Origin: Yponomeuta sedellus
Lineage: Eukaryota > Arthropoda > Insecta > Lepidoptera > Yponomeutidae
Reading direction: 5' to 3'
Assembly: GCA_934045075.1 (NCBI GenBank)
Contig: OW203731.1
Location: 16,755,570 to 16,819,569, forward strand
DNA: 64,000 bases
Shown here: positions 8,570-18,619 of the stretch, one piece after another
Layout of the letters: the number at the start of each line of letters is the position of its first letter
Position numbering within the stretch: position 1 is the first letter of the stretch
Program-made: the position numbers and the translations under genes
Notes under the pieces: model-generated
Database searches by the model: none
What the model saw: only the letters and a program-made list of their open reading frames with translations
Told to the model about the DNA's origin: nothing

Positions 8570-8932
8570 TTAGTAATCATTACTGTTATTAGTTAACTTC
8601 CTACTCATTCTGTCAAGTAAATTTTCGGTCATGTCCATTATCTCGTCGGTATGTTCCATCACCATATACTGCGCATTCGACGTTTCCACTTCACTGTCAC
8701 TGGATAAGTCAATCACTTTGATTTTTATCAGTCGCAAACCTTTACGCCGCGATTTCTTCACAATGTAGGAAGTTGTATTTTGCGTCTTTTTCTTGGAAGG
8801 CCGCACTCGCTTGTTCGGATTTCGCGGGGGAGGTTCTGGAGCCCCAACTTCTTCCACATCCTCGCTCTCGAATCCGGTCAGTAAATGCTGGCCGTAGAAG
8901 AAAGGGTCCGTTATCGTCGGGCTGTAGGTCAT
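8570..8932 (-). CDS. 120-aa accessory protein with SUMO-interaction-like motif
   Basis: The ATG at 8932-8930 lies nine bases inside an exon that follows a good 3' splice site (8942), so this is the coding exon of a two-exon transcript. The product begins 'MTYSPTITDPFFYGQHLL', then an acidic patch, a Pro-rich turn ('EPPPRNPNKRVRPSKKK', basic, nuclear-signal-like, ~40-57) and 'IKIKVIDLSSDSEVE' (~76-90). That last segment is a hydrophobic core flanked by Ser/acidic residues as in SUMO-interaction motifs. The C-terminus is helical and charged. It is convergent with the capsid block and on the same strand as PolB. It could be an early regulator of host nuclear processes; that is inference. I recognise no homologue. 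Confidence 0.55.
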   Translation of the reverse strand: MTYSPTITDPFFYGQHLLTGFESEDVEEVGAPEPPPRNPNKRVRPSKKKTQNTTSYIVKKSRRKGLRLIKIKVIDLSSDSEVETSNAQYMVMEHTDEIMDMTENLLDRMSRKLTNNSNDY

Positions 8933-8941
8933 CTTGGTGAT

Positions 8942-9024
8942 CTGAAAATAAATAATAGATTTTAGTATCGACAAAATTAAAAAGAAGTTAGATATTTATT
9001 CAAAGTAGACAGGTTTCAACTTAC
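8942..9024 (-). other. Predicted 83-nt intron upstream of the SIM-like gene
   Basis: On the minus strand the donor reads TTTTG^GTAAGTTG and the acceptor TTATTTTCAG^ATCACC. Both are strong matches to consensus, and the length is typical for a short insect intron. The upstream exon (9025 and above) appears to be untranslated leader. Confidence 0.65.
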
Positions 9025-9618
9025 CAAAATAACAATATTTTATCAGCACAGTAACTCGTCTCGATGCTATCGATGTTAACTTGCGAATGAATTACGGACT
9101 CAGTCAAGCTGCGTCATCAATAGTCATCATTATTCGAAAGAGTTGTCCGACCAATATAACCAGAGCTACCTCTCCCCGCTGTATGCAATGTTATACGACG
9201 ATGCATAACATCGTCGCGGGTGGCCCCCCTCCCCGCGCGCTTCATGCGCGCGAGCTCGCAAATTTAGTTTAAACAAAGGACGTCTTGATGACACAATTGC
9301 AACAGGTTCGGTCTTGCTTGAGGTGGAAGTGAAATGAAGAATTTGATGACACAGCCAGAGCAGGTCAGGTCTTGATCAAACCTATCAAGGATATGGAATA
9401 AGTATGAACACAGGTATTTGTTTCAGATAAAAACGTTTATTTTAGTGTAGGTAGGTATTTAAATGTCTATCTACAATATTAGCTTAAAATGTACACAAAT
9501 TCAAAATTCAGAAAAACTAGATTTAATGTTTTTTTTCTTAATGTGCTTATACTAAAATTACTTACATAGGTAACTTAATACAAGAGTCATCTTTAAACCA
9601 TTTCAATAAGTGTTATAT
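9025..9618. other. Non-coding stretch between two minus-strand Polinton genes
   Basis: This holds the presumed leader and promoter of the spliced gene and the 3' region of PolB. A short inverted repeat (cgacgatgcataacatcgtcg, near 9197-9217) and a GC-rich patch are present. Two diverged copies of a 'ttgatgacaca...caggt' unit occur near 9287 and 9341. No further gene is seen. Confidence 0.5.
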
Positions 9619-10720
9619 TTAAAATAATGAGTTATGCCCCCAGGCTACAGTGGACACTTTGTCCGGCATTATACATCTTTTATCGTCTGTATTAGACAAA
9701 GCAATTTTATTTACAGACTGGGTAAATATTTCGTGTTTTATAGACTTGAAAAGATTTTGCTTTCGTCTGACTAGTTTATTGTTCAGCAACACTTCACGAT
9801 AATCGCTTGCAGCTAAATCTCGGACTACGCACTTTTTCACCCCTTTGGCTTTCTTTATTACCAGCTCAGTGGTTTTTATGCAATATAATTTTGAGCGCAA
9901 ACCAATGAATTCGGTCAAAATTTTCCCCCCCAATTCATCTTTAAATAAACCAGGCACTTTTTTGTTTACCAATGGTAGGCCGAACTTGTTTCGAGGTTCG
10001 TAATTGCTTGTATCAAAAAAATCCATCAAGGATTCTTTCATATCTCTATAAAAGTCTTCGGTTTGAATTTCATAAACAAAGCTGTCAGTGTCGGTGTAAC
10101 AAAGCTGTACTTGATTTCCATACTTAGGCTTAATTACCGAATAGTGAAAGTCATACATGTGACTCTTAGGCAGCTCCAGCACTGCAAAACCCACATAAAT
10201 TGGTTTGTTCAAAATTACTCTTTCCGGTTTCATTTGAATAGCGACTAAGTTTTCGGAAAATACGCTTGCGCTATGGAAGTTTAACCGAGCAATCAATTTG
10301 TCAGCGGTATCATGTTTTTTTGTTTTGTTTATTTTATCATGCCATTGTGTAACAAGTTTAACATTAACGCGTTTTTCACTATTCTCTAGCGTTTTTCCGA
10401 AAATAGAGTTATTATTTAACTTGAACAGGTCTTGCTGGAACTGAGTGACCGCTTTTTTTCTTAGTTCCGTGTTTATATCGATGTATTCTTTCAAAAAAGC
10501 TCTCTGGCGAAATGTTATAACTCTATGAACTTTAGCGAGGATCAATCCGTTTGCCAGACATGTTTTGAGGTTAACGTAATGTATCACGTAGTAAAATTTA
10601 TCGTACAAGTTCGGAGTCAATTTAGGTGTCTTACCTCCAGGAGGAATGAATTTCTCAGCACAAAATGGGTAATCGCTATGCGCATCGTGTAACTCATCAG
10701 GGTACAATAAGTCTACTTCT
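9619..10720 (-). pseudogene. Protein-primed DNA polymerase B, C-terminal part (separated by LINE)
   Basis: This segment carries the palm and thumb of the Polinton PolB. Motif B 'KLNNNSIFGKT' is near 10391-10423, motif C 'YTDTDS' near 10083-10100 and the 'SKLYCIK' Lys-Tyr motif near 9870-9895. No stop or frameshift occurs within it. The reading frame starts abruptly at the 13-bp duplication (10721-10733) flanking the Jockey LINE and is in phase with the N-terminal part at 15225-17608. The LINE is therefore the only interruption seen; the two parts add up to about 1,160 codons, normal for this polymerase. The family replicates DNA from a terminal protein primer. Confidence 0.93.
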
Positions 10721-10733
10721 AATATGTAACCTT
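10721..10733. repeat. Left target-site duplication of the Jockey LINE
   Basis: AATATGTAACCTT here equals 15225-15237, directly after the LINE's poly(A). Confidence 0.93.
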
Positions 10734-10866
10734 CAATCGTTCGTTCATCGTTGTGGTGATAACTTGTCCGCTTGCATACGTTTATTCGTCACCGAACTAC
10801 GTCACACCCCTGTGCCGTAGTGATGGGAGTTGTATCGATAGACGATCACATCGATATCAACGTCTC

Positions 10867-12129
10867 ATGGCAAACGCTGGAGCCATGGACAAATACATAA
10901 GCAGAACATCCTCCTGCGAAAGTCTCAGCGCTAAAAGACCTGCTGATGACGATTGTGAATGGACCGTACCAAAGAGACAAGCAAGGCACTATCAACATAC
11001 CCAAGCTTTGACACCAACGATTTCTTGCAACAACAGTTTCAATAAACTTCCAGTCGAAGAGAGCGGCGACCCGTTATGCTCACGAAAGCCACGTGATGGT
11101 GCAAAACCCGGCCGCGTTCCACCCATTCTTCTGGAGATTCAACCTGATTGGACGCACGAGAAAATTAAAACTGTCATTTCTGCGCACGTAAAGGAGTTCC
11201 ACCTTACCTACAAAGGCGGTAACAAAGTTTCTGTACAATGTTATTCTGCCGATTGCCATCAAACCTTAAAAGATGGGTTACTAGCTGAGAAAATCCCATT
11301 TCATACATATAGCCGCAAAGAAGAAAGGTCAGCAAAGGTAGTAATTCGTGGACTTCCTGACTCCATCGAGGAATCTATTAAAGAAGATCTGTCAGCTTTG
11401 GGATACAAAGATGCTGTGGTTTCTAAGCTCAAGACCAAATCAACATCCCAGGAAATTTCTTACTGTCCTCCGTACCTCGTTAATCTCCCTGCTGGATCTG
11501 ATGTTATGAAATTCAAGCAAATAAAATACCTCTGTAACTGTGTGATACAAATACAAAAATTCAAACCCAATAATGACAGAGTCACACAGTGTTTTAGGTG
11601 CCAACGCTTTGGACACACCTCAAAAAACTGCAACTTAGCTGAAAGGTGTGTAAAGTGCACAGAAGCGCACGCTACAAAGGATTGCCTAAAGAAAAGTAGA
11701 GAACAACCAGCGCACTGTTGCAACTGTAAAGCTGATCACCCTGCTAACTACCGCATGTGTCCTGAACGCCAAAAGTACCTGCAATCCACAATCACCAGGC
11801 GCAAATCTGAACTGAAACCAAATGTAATTAAGACGACGACGTACACAGATGGTCGAAGATGGGCGTCAGTAGTAGCTGTATCAAAGCCGGAATTACAGCC
11901 AGCCCTCACGTGCCCAGTTCAACCGAAAAAAACTCCGAACAAAAGTCTTCCCGATGGGAGCCTCGGTCTTAGCTCCACAACAAATTTAACTCCAGATTTG
12001 GACCCAACTTCTTCAGAAATTCTGCAAATTGTCACTGTTGTAAAGGACCTAAAAGATCAATTTAAATCCTGCACTACGCTTATGGATAAAGTCATACTCG
12101 TATTAACACATTTTAGTAAATATGTTTAA
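10867..12129 (+). CDS. Jockey LINE ORF1, nucleic-acid-binding Gag-like protein
   Basis: 420 aa from the first ATG (10867); an open frame without ATG extends to 10753. Near residues 105-235 is the Pro-rich, RRM-like region seen in Jockey ORF1. Three consecutive CCHC knuckles follow: 'CFRCQRFGHTSKNC', 'CVKCTEAHATKDC' and 'CCNCKADHPANYRMC' (about 11590-11760). The protein packages LINE RNA into a ribonucleoprotein. Its stop overlaps the ORF2 start by eight bases. Confidence 0.9.
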   Translation: MANAGAMDKYISRTSSCESLSAKRPADDDCEWTVPKRQARHYQHTQALTPTISCNNSFNKLPVEESGDPLCSRKPRDGAKPGRVPPILLEIQPDWTHEKIKTVISAHVKEFHLTYKGGNKVSVQCYSADCHQTLKDGLLAEKIPFHTYSRKEERSAKVVIRGLPDSIEESIKEDLSALGYKDAVVSKLKTKSTSQEISYCPPYLVNLPAGSDVMKFKQIKYLCNCVIQIQKFKPNNDRVTQCFRCQRFGHTSKNCNLAERCVKCTEAHATKDCLKKSREQPAHCCNCKADHPANYRMCPERQKYLQSTITRRKSELKPNVIKTTTYTDGRRWASVVAVSKPELQPALTCPVQPKKTPNKSLPDGSLGLSSTTNLTPDLDPTSSEILQIVTVVKDLKDQFKSCTTLMDKVILVLTHFSKYV

Positions 12130-14845
12130 CAATTCAAAACTCAATATTCTGTACTGGAATGCCGACGGCATTCGTAACAAACTGCAGGAGCTGCTTCAAC
12201 TAGCGGTAAGTGATTTATCAATCGATATAATTTCCCTTTGCGAGACCAGACTATCAACTAAAACTAAGATGCAAACTCCAGGGTACACATGCCACCGACA
12301 AGATAAACACCCAGCTGGTCACGGCCAAGGCGTGGCCCTACTTGTCAGATCGGGGCTAAAGCACACAAGAGTCACTATTCCGGTAACAAAAAGTTTGGAA
12401 GCAGTCGGTATACAGCTGGATATCTCTGACACAAAATATTTAATAATATCTGTTTACCAATCCCCCAATTCACGCCTGATAGAAAATGACATCAATCTTA
12501 TGCTAAATCTGGGAGAACGAGTAATAGTTATGGGCGATTATAATGCAAAACACACTCTTTGGCACTGTGATACAGTCAACGACCGTGGTAAAGTATTGTT
12601 TGATCATATGATGAACCACGAATACATTATTCATGCTCCACGCACTCCAACCCTGACACATTACAGACCCGAATTTAAACCGTCAACCCCTGATCTCTGC
12701 ATCGCTAAAAACGTATCTAACATAACAAACCTATACACTATACCTGCTCTTGCTTCTAATCACCTACCAGTAAGATTTTCTGTTTTGGGTTCAATCACAA
12801 GAATCACAACTACCCGATACGACTATAGCAAGGCTAACTGGAATGAATACCGACACTACCTTAATAAAAACATTCAACTATCTAGTTCGAGTCTATATAA
12901 ATCACCTACAGAAATAGATGATGCAGTTATGATCCTAACAAATGAACTTGCAAAAGCCAGAGACAAAAGTTTACCGAAATTTTTTTCTAAACACGGTCCG
13001 AAACCCCTTCCAAATTTTTTAGTAAAGCTAATTAGGTCAAAAAATAAATTTAGGAGATATGAGCAACGTCAAACCTGTCTATACCGTCGCCAACTATTGA
13101 GATACTCAATTAATAACATACAAAGTAGAATCAACAACAGCATAAGGAATTTCAACGACAATTGTTGGAATGATAAATTATCAAAAGTAGACAATCCAAC
13201 TTGCGGTATTTGGAAGTTAACTAAAGCCCTCAACAACAATGAAACTAATATTCCTCCCCTAAAAACATCAAACGAATCACTAACAACTACCACCCTTGAG
13301 CAATGTAACACCCTAGCATTGGCTTTCCAAAGCAACATGCTACTGACAGCTGAGTGGTCTAACGAAGAAACCCAAAAGGCAGTGGATGAGTCTCTCAAAT
13401 CATTAAATAGCTATCGTAGTCCTAGTATAACTTTACCTGTTCGACCTTTGGAAGTTTGGAAATTTATTAGAAAGTTAAAAACAAAAAAATCACCCGGGGT
13501 AGATAGAATTGAAAACATCTTACTTAAATATATGCCACAAAAATGTATCGTCATGCTTGCCAAAATTTATAACGCATGCCTGCTATTAAATTACTTTCCT
13601 GCTACATAGAAAATCGCCAAAGTAATCCCTATTCTAAAGCCTGAGAAGGATGGTAGTATACCAACTAGTTACCGTCCAATTAGCCTGCTGCCATCACTAA
13701 GCAAAATATTTGAAAAAATAATCTCCCTACGACTTGATCGTTTTACAGGCCATAAAGTGATTAACGAGCAGTTTGGTTTTCGCGAACAGCATTCAACTAT
13801 ACAGCAGTTAGCACGAGTTAGTGAACATGTAGCCAATAATCTTAACTTGCGTAAGTCAACGGGTATGGTGCTGCTTGATATCGAAAAAGCGTTTGATACC
13901 GTCTGGCACGCCGGGCTGCTGCATAAATTGGTAGCAAATAATGTCCCTCTCAATATCGTTAGATTGATACAATCGTATCTTTTTGATCGTAGCTTTGCAG
14001 TACACATTGAAAATGATTGCTCTGACATACAGGGCGTTCCGGCTGGAGTACCACAAAGCTCGGTCCTCGGTCCGAAGCTCTTCATTATGTACTTAAATGA
14101 TATACCTAAGCAACCCCACACACAATTAGCATGTTTCGCTGACGACACAGCTACTTACACAACCTCTGAAGACATTGAATTGGTTATAAGTCGACTTAAT
14201 CTGTCTATCAAACTACTTACCAAGTTCTTTAGTAAATGGAAACTAAAAGTCAATGAATCTAAAACCGAAGCTATACTTTTTACTCGTAAACGCTTACTGC
14301 CATCCAGACAGGCTTCCATAGAAGACCACAAAATACCTTGGAGCAAAAGTGTGAAATACTTAGGTGTCCATATGGATAATAAGCTAAATTGGTCAATTCA
14401 TGTCAACAGCATTCGGGACAAAGGTATTAGAGCAATGGGTGCACTAAGCCCTATTTTCAATAGAAAATCGAAACTTAGTCCGGGTACCAAATTACGTATA
14501 TACTCCACCTTAATCCGGCCCGTGATTACATATGCAGCTCCTGTTTGGTCCGCCACTTGTAATACCAATTTTTCCAAATTGCAAGTTGTTCAAAATAAAG
14601 CTTTAAAAATTTCATACAACACACCATTTAAGTTCAACTTAGCAAAACTTCATGATAAGATAAATTTCCCTACTATAATAAAATATATTTACAAACAAGC
14701 ATATAAATTTTATATAAACAAAAACCCCCGTCACTTTAACACTCTGGTCTCAGCAATAGGTGTGTCACGTTATCGGAACCTTCAATACATCGATAGCTAC
14801 AGAAGCTATCGCTTACCCCATCACTGTGTGCTAGACGCCGGCTGA
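12122..14845 (+). pseudogene. Jockey LINE ORF2, endonuclease/reverse transcriptase with one stop
   Basis: The apurinic-type endonuclease occupies the first ~230 codons ('YWNADGI' start, 'VMGDYNAKHTLWHC', 'SNHLPV'). The RT spans roughly 13450-14400, with 'VLLDIEKAFDTVWH', 'GVPQSSVLGPKLF' (the usual GVPQG glycine is Ser) and 'CFADDTATY' (catalytic FADD). An in-frame TAG at 13607-13609 precedes RT domain 1; the same frame then runs to a TGA at 14843-14845. The total of ~907 codons is normal for the clade. The enzyme performs target-primed reverse transcription. Confidence 0.92.
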
Positions 14846-15224
14846 CTAGTTTTGCTATCGCCCGGGCACCGTCTCCACACTGGTAGAAACCTTGTTACGA
14901 ATGCCGTAGGTCCCATTTTGCCTCGCACATTCTAGTCGGCTAACCGACAAATTAATTTTTGTTTCCAAATTAATTAATCTATAATTAAATTATCTTTTAC
15001 ATATGGGAATTCGACTTAAATTCCCATAAAATTGAGTTTATAAGTGTGTAGCAGAAATTATATAAGTGTACCATGTGAAATCAATGTTTTGTGAATGTTT
15101 TAAGAGGTGAGTCTAGCCTGTAAACATGATAACCTTTAATTTTCTTGTATACCTATACTGTGTTGTGGTGTTACAAAATTGTTTAATATAATATCAGGAA
15201 ATAAAGAACTTAAAAAAAAAAAAA
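14846..15224 (+). other. 3' untranslated region and poly(A) of the Jockey LINE
   Basis: AT-rich sequence with 'aataaagaactt' just before the A-run at 15212-15226. No coding frame. Confidence 0.8.
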
Positions 15225-17608
15225 AATATGTAACCTTGTGGAGCATCATTGGGAATGTCTTCAACATTCAAGTTTTCGATTTCAGATTCACTTAAAAATC
15301 TAAAATCCGAAATCGGCAAGGACTGGCACATGCTGTATCCGTATAAATTGTTACAGTCAATGTATACCAAAAATGAGTCTCGTTTAGTTGGATCGTACGT
15401 CTCCATATATGAATTGTTTGCTTGCGAGTGTCTTTTGGAACACATGCAAATGCCACCTCTGATACCCTTTTGAATCATGCAAATAATTTCCAAGTTATCT
15501 ATAAGTTCTAATTGGATCCCCGTTTTTAGAAGCATTGCATCAAATGACAAACTTGGAGAAGTTAGGTAGAAGGCAGGATCTAAGTTATAATGCGTCTTAC
15601 ATGTCTTCCTGAAGTTTTCAAAGACGTCTGTTAATAACAGCACATCAGTCTTCACATAAAGGTCTGTATATTTGCCCATGTTTTCAATTTCGAAAGTTTG
15701 CCACACATTTTGAGCGTGCGCATACTCTTTGTCCGATATGTGTTCGTCAGCCATAGAATTGTAGAACAACGACTTATCAGGTAGTTGTTTTTCTGCAAAC
15801 ATTTTCCAACAAGTCATATTATCGTAGGGGTACACCCCTTTGCGTGTAAGTAACTCAAACTGATTTTCATCTGGGAAATAACGCGAAAGATAAGTAAAGT
15901 CATTTTTGTGCAAGCCTTTTGCCAACTTTTGTAAACTCGTGCCCAAAAATTTATACGAGTCAACGAATCGTATTTGAGCAAATTCGTCTTCAGAAATTTG
16001 AAAAAACTTCGTGAACGAAATGTAGTTCTCTTTGTTTTTTGGAATAATTTTTATCGGTCCGCAAAGGTCACTCAGTTCTTTAATGAACAAATGACAGTCA
16101 TATCCTGCGAGGTTATGTAAAAATATCGGAACTAGTTTGGGAACTCGAAATTTCAAGTTACAATATGCATGTGCCGCACCGCGATAACGACCTGTCAGAT
16201 GACAGTGATCTCTAACTTTGTCTGTAAATATTAGGCGATCACAGATGTGACAACAATCTGCTTCCGCATAATCTTTTACATTTTCGCTTGTAAATGTCAT
16301 AGGGATGTTTTTATTAACAATACTGTATATTCTTTTCACTTCTCGAACGAGTAGTTTAACAAATTTTTGAGCACAGTCAGAGCCACGGTACTGAACAAAT
16401 CGATTTAAATTAGTATCAAATGAGCAAACAACATGGTATGCGAATGCAATTGGTACGTGTTTCTTTGCGTTATATGTGTAACTCAAATCAGGATTTTGCT
16501 GACATCCTTGATAAGGAACGAGAAGCGTTTCAAAGTCTGCATAAATAGCAAAAGGCATATCTTGCTTATGAGCAAAGTGTTTGAATTCAAGAAAAGTTCC
16601 TTTCCCAGGAAGCACTGTAGCAACACCACTACATAAATGGTTTTGGAGGGTTTGCTCGGATGATAGAAATTGGAGACAGTCTTCACAGAAATACAATTTA
16701 CCATGATGTTTAGTCATCTGACTGCGAACAAGCCGAGGTAGATTTTTAATTAAAACGTAATGAGTGCGGTTTCCTTTCTCTAATAACAGCAAATTAACGC
16801 GTGTCGTCCTATACTTGTGTTCCGATCTGTAAATGGGACCAACAATACCCTTGGTATTTTTCAACGCATATATGTTAACGCTTATGTTTGGATTGTTGGT
16901 CTCGAACGATTTAACGTCCGCTAGAGTAACTGGAAGGCTCAAATCAGCAGTATTCAGCACTTTGGTAAAATGGGGGTACGAAGACGTACGATCGGCCCTA
17001 CCTTTAGGAGTATGAAGTGCAGCGACAATACTCCACAAGAAACAAGCGTCATCTTTATTTTGCATGTTGAGACACGCTTTCTTGTTTTTAATAACCGGTG
17101 GCAAGTCGATACGAGCAGCTCCATAAATAGGTTCGTACTTGTTGATGTTTATTTCCAAGAAAAGATTATTGAGAAATGTCCACCCACTGTCACGCTCTTC
17201 AAACTCTTCTATTTTCTTTTTTAAACAGGCTACCGTTTTACCTATTAGCTTTGCAAAGTCAAAGTTACGATTTAATGCAACATTCTTTGTCGAGAAGGAT
17301 TTTACCTCTTGACCTTCGTTTTTAAAGAGAACGAAGTTACTGAAAAACTCGAAATTTACCTTTACGTTTACATGTTTTGCAAGCGAATCCCGTAAAAGTT
17401 TCTCAATTTTGGGGGAGATTTCCGTGATAAACGTCTCTGGCAAACAGTTCTCTAAATCAGTCGCAAGAATCTTATAAGTAGCTATACGACCTCGAAAAGC
17501 AGACGCAATCAGAACTACACCATCGCTTACAGGTACGCTGCTTTTCTCTTTGTGAGCAGTACTGCGTACATGACCCACCCAGTTTTTTTCTCTACTTGGA
17601 CTACACAT
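15225..17608 (-). pseudogene. Protein-primed DNA polymerase B, N-terminal part
   Basis: ATG chosen at 17608; the frame is open nine codons further without ATG. The first ~190 residues are Polinton-specific. Next, 'NKDDACFLWSIVAALH' (near 17040) to 'THYVLIKNL' (near 16750) is a Cys/His-bearing domain conserved in Polinton polymerases. A Cys-rich finger 'CEDCLQFLSSEQTLQNHLC' lies near 16640-16695. Proofreading exonuclease motifs are 'YADFET' (~16540), 'HNLAGYDCHLF' (~16090-16120) and 'YTDLYVKTDVLLLTD' (~15640-15670). Polymerase motif A 'YIDCNNLYGYSM' is at ~15335-15375. The frame runs into the LINE at 15237. No internal stops. Confidence 0.93.
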
Positions 17609-17703
17609 GCAGTACAGTACGGCATTATCACGCAAATTTTAAACGTACACTCAAACGCAGCACTCAAACGTAAAACACCTAACAGGCGTTTTACAGCGAC
17701 GAT

Positions 17704-18063
17704 TTACTTATATTTAACTGCGTCACCGTAAAGTGTGGGTTCGGAGTCTTTAAACAGCGGTTTCACGCGTCCGATGAAGCCCTAGAGCTGGTCCCACGCA
17801 GGTGTCCCACGGTCGAGCTGCGCTTTCAGCAGGAACTGCGCCTTCTTCCAGTGGTCCTGCTGCTTGGCGTCCCGCGTGAGATACACCTTTACTTCCACAA
17901 AGTACTCACCCTCCAGAGGTGCAGTCCGTCGCAGAGAGCCGTCAGCGACCTTTGTGGTGAGCGAGGATGTGACGGAGTGATGAGATGCAGTTGCCAACAC
18001 GTCGTCGTCGTCGTCCGAGAGCACCCCGAATAGGTCGAACTCGCTGGTCTTACGCTCCTTCAC
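17704..18063 (-). pseudogene. Copy 1 of the triplicated accessory exon (premature stop)
   Basis: This encodes the same acidic protein segment as copies 2 and 3 ('RKTSEFDLFGVLSDDDDD...') but has a TAG near 17782 that removes the last ~26 codons. It has no ATG and no recognisable splice acceptor at its 5' end, so it is probably not translated by itself. Confidence 0.75.
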
Positions 18064-18161
18064 AAGACGGACACCACCCGCCTTTAATTAAAACCTAATC
18101 TAACCTATGACCCATAATAATACAATAGTAAAACACCTAACAGGCATTTTACAGCGACGAT

Positions 18162-18521
18162 TTACTTATATTTAACTGCGTCACCGTAAAATGTGGGTTC
18201 GGAGTCTTTAAACAGCGGTTTCACGCGTCGGATGAAGCCCTGGAGCTGGTCCCACGCAGGTGTCCCACGGTCGAGCTGCGCTTTCAGCAGGAACTGCGCT
18301 TTCTTCCAGTGGTCCTGCTGCTTGGCGTCCCGCGTGAGATACACCTTTACTTCCACAAAGTACTCCCCCTCCAGAGGTGCAGTCCGTCGCAGAGAGCCGT
18401 CAGCGACCTTTGTGGTGAGCGAGGATGTGACGGAGTGATGAGATGCAGTTGCCAACACGTCGTCGTCGTCGTCCGAGAGCACCCCGAATAGGTCGAACTC
18501 GCTGGTCTTACGCTCCTTCAC
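18162..18521 (-). pseudogene. Copy 2 of the triplicated accessory exon (open, no start)
   Basis: The frame is fully open to the natural stop ('FYGDAVKYK') and nearly identical to copy 3. The 5' boundary lacks an ATG (the first plausible codon is GTG) and lacks a good polypyrimidine-AG acceptor. It could only be expressed by exon skipping onto a cryptic site. Kept as a duplicated exon rather than a gene. Confidence 0.6.
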
Positions 18522-18619
18522 AAGACGGACACCACCCGCCTTTAATTAAAACCTAATCTAACCTATGACCCATAATAATACAATAGTAAAACACCTAACA
18601 GGCATTTTACAGCGACGAT

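Larger units (their letters stand above)
10734..15224 (+). mobile_element. Full-length Jockey-clade LINE inserted in PolB
   Basis: A 4.5-kb non-LTR retrotransposon bounded by a perfect 13-bp duplication and ending in a run of about 14 A. It carries ORF1 (zinc-knuckle protein) and ORF2 (endonuclease plus RT), overlapping by eight bases. Length and organisation fit Jockey-type elements. The insertion lies opposite to PolB transcription. A single stop codon in ORF2 is the main defect noticed, so the insertion looks recent. Confidence 0.93.

Noticed and set aside
10753..10866. Upstream extension of Jockey ORF1
   Set aside because: Open, but without an ATG; the first ATG at 10867 was used.
15194..15224. 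C-terminus 'GYIFFFFFKFFIS' of PolB
   Set aside because: It is the reverse strand of the LINE poly(A) tail, not polymerase.
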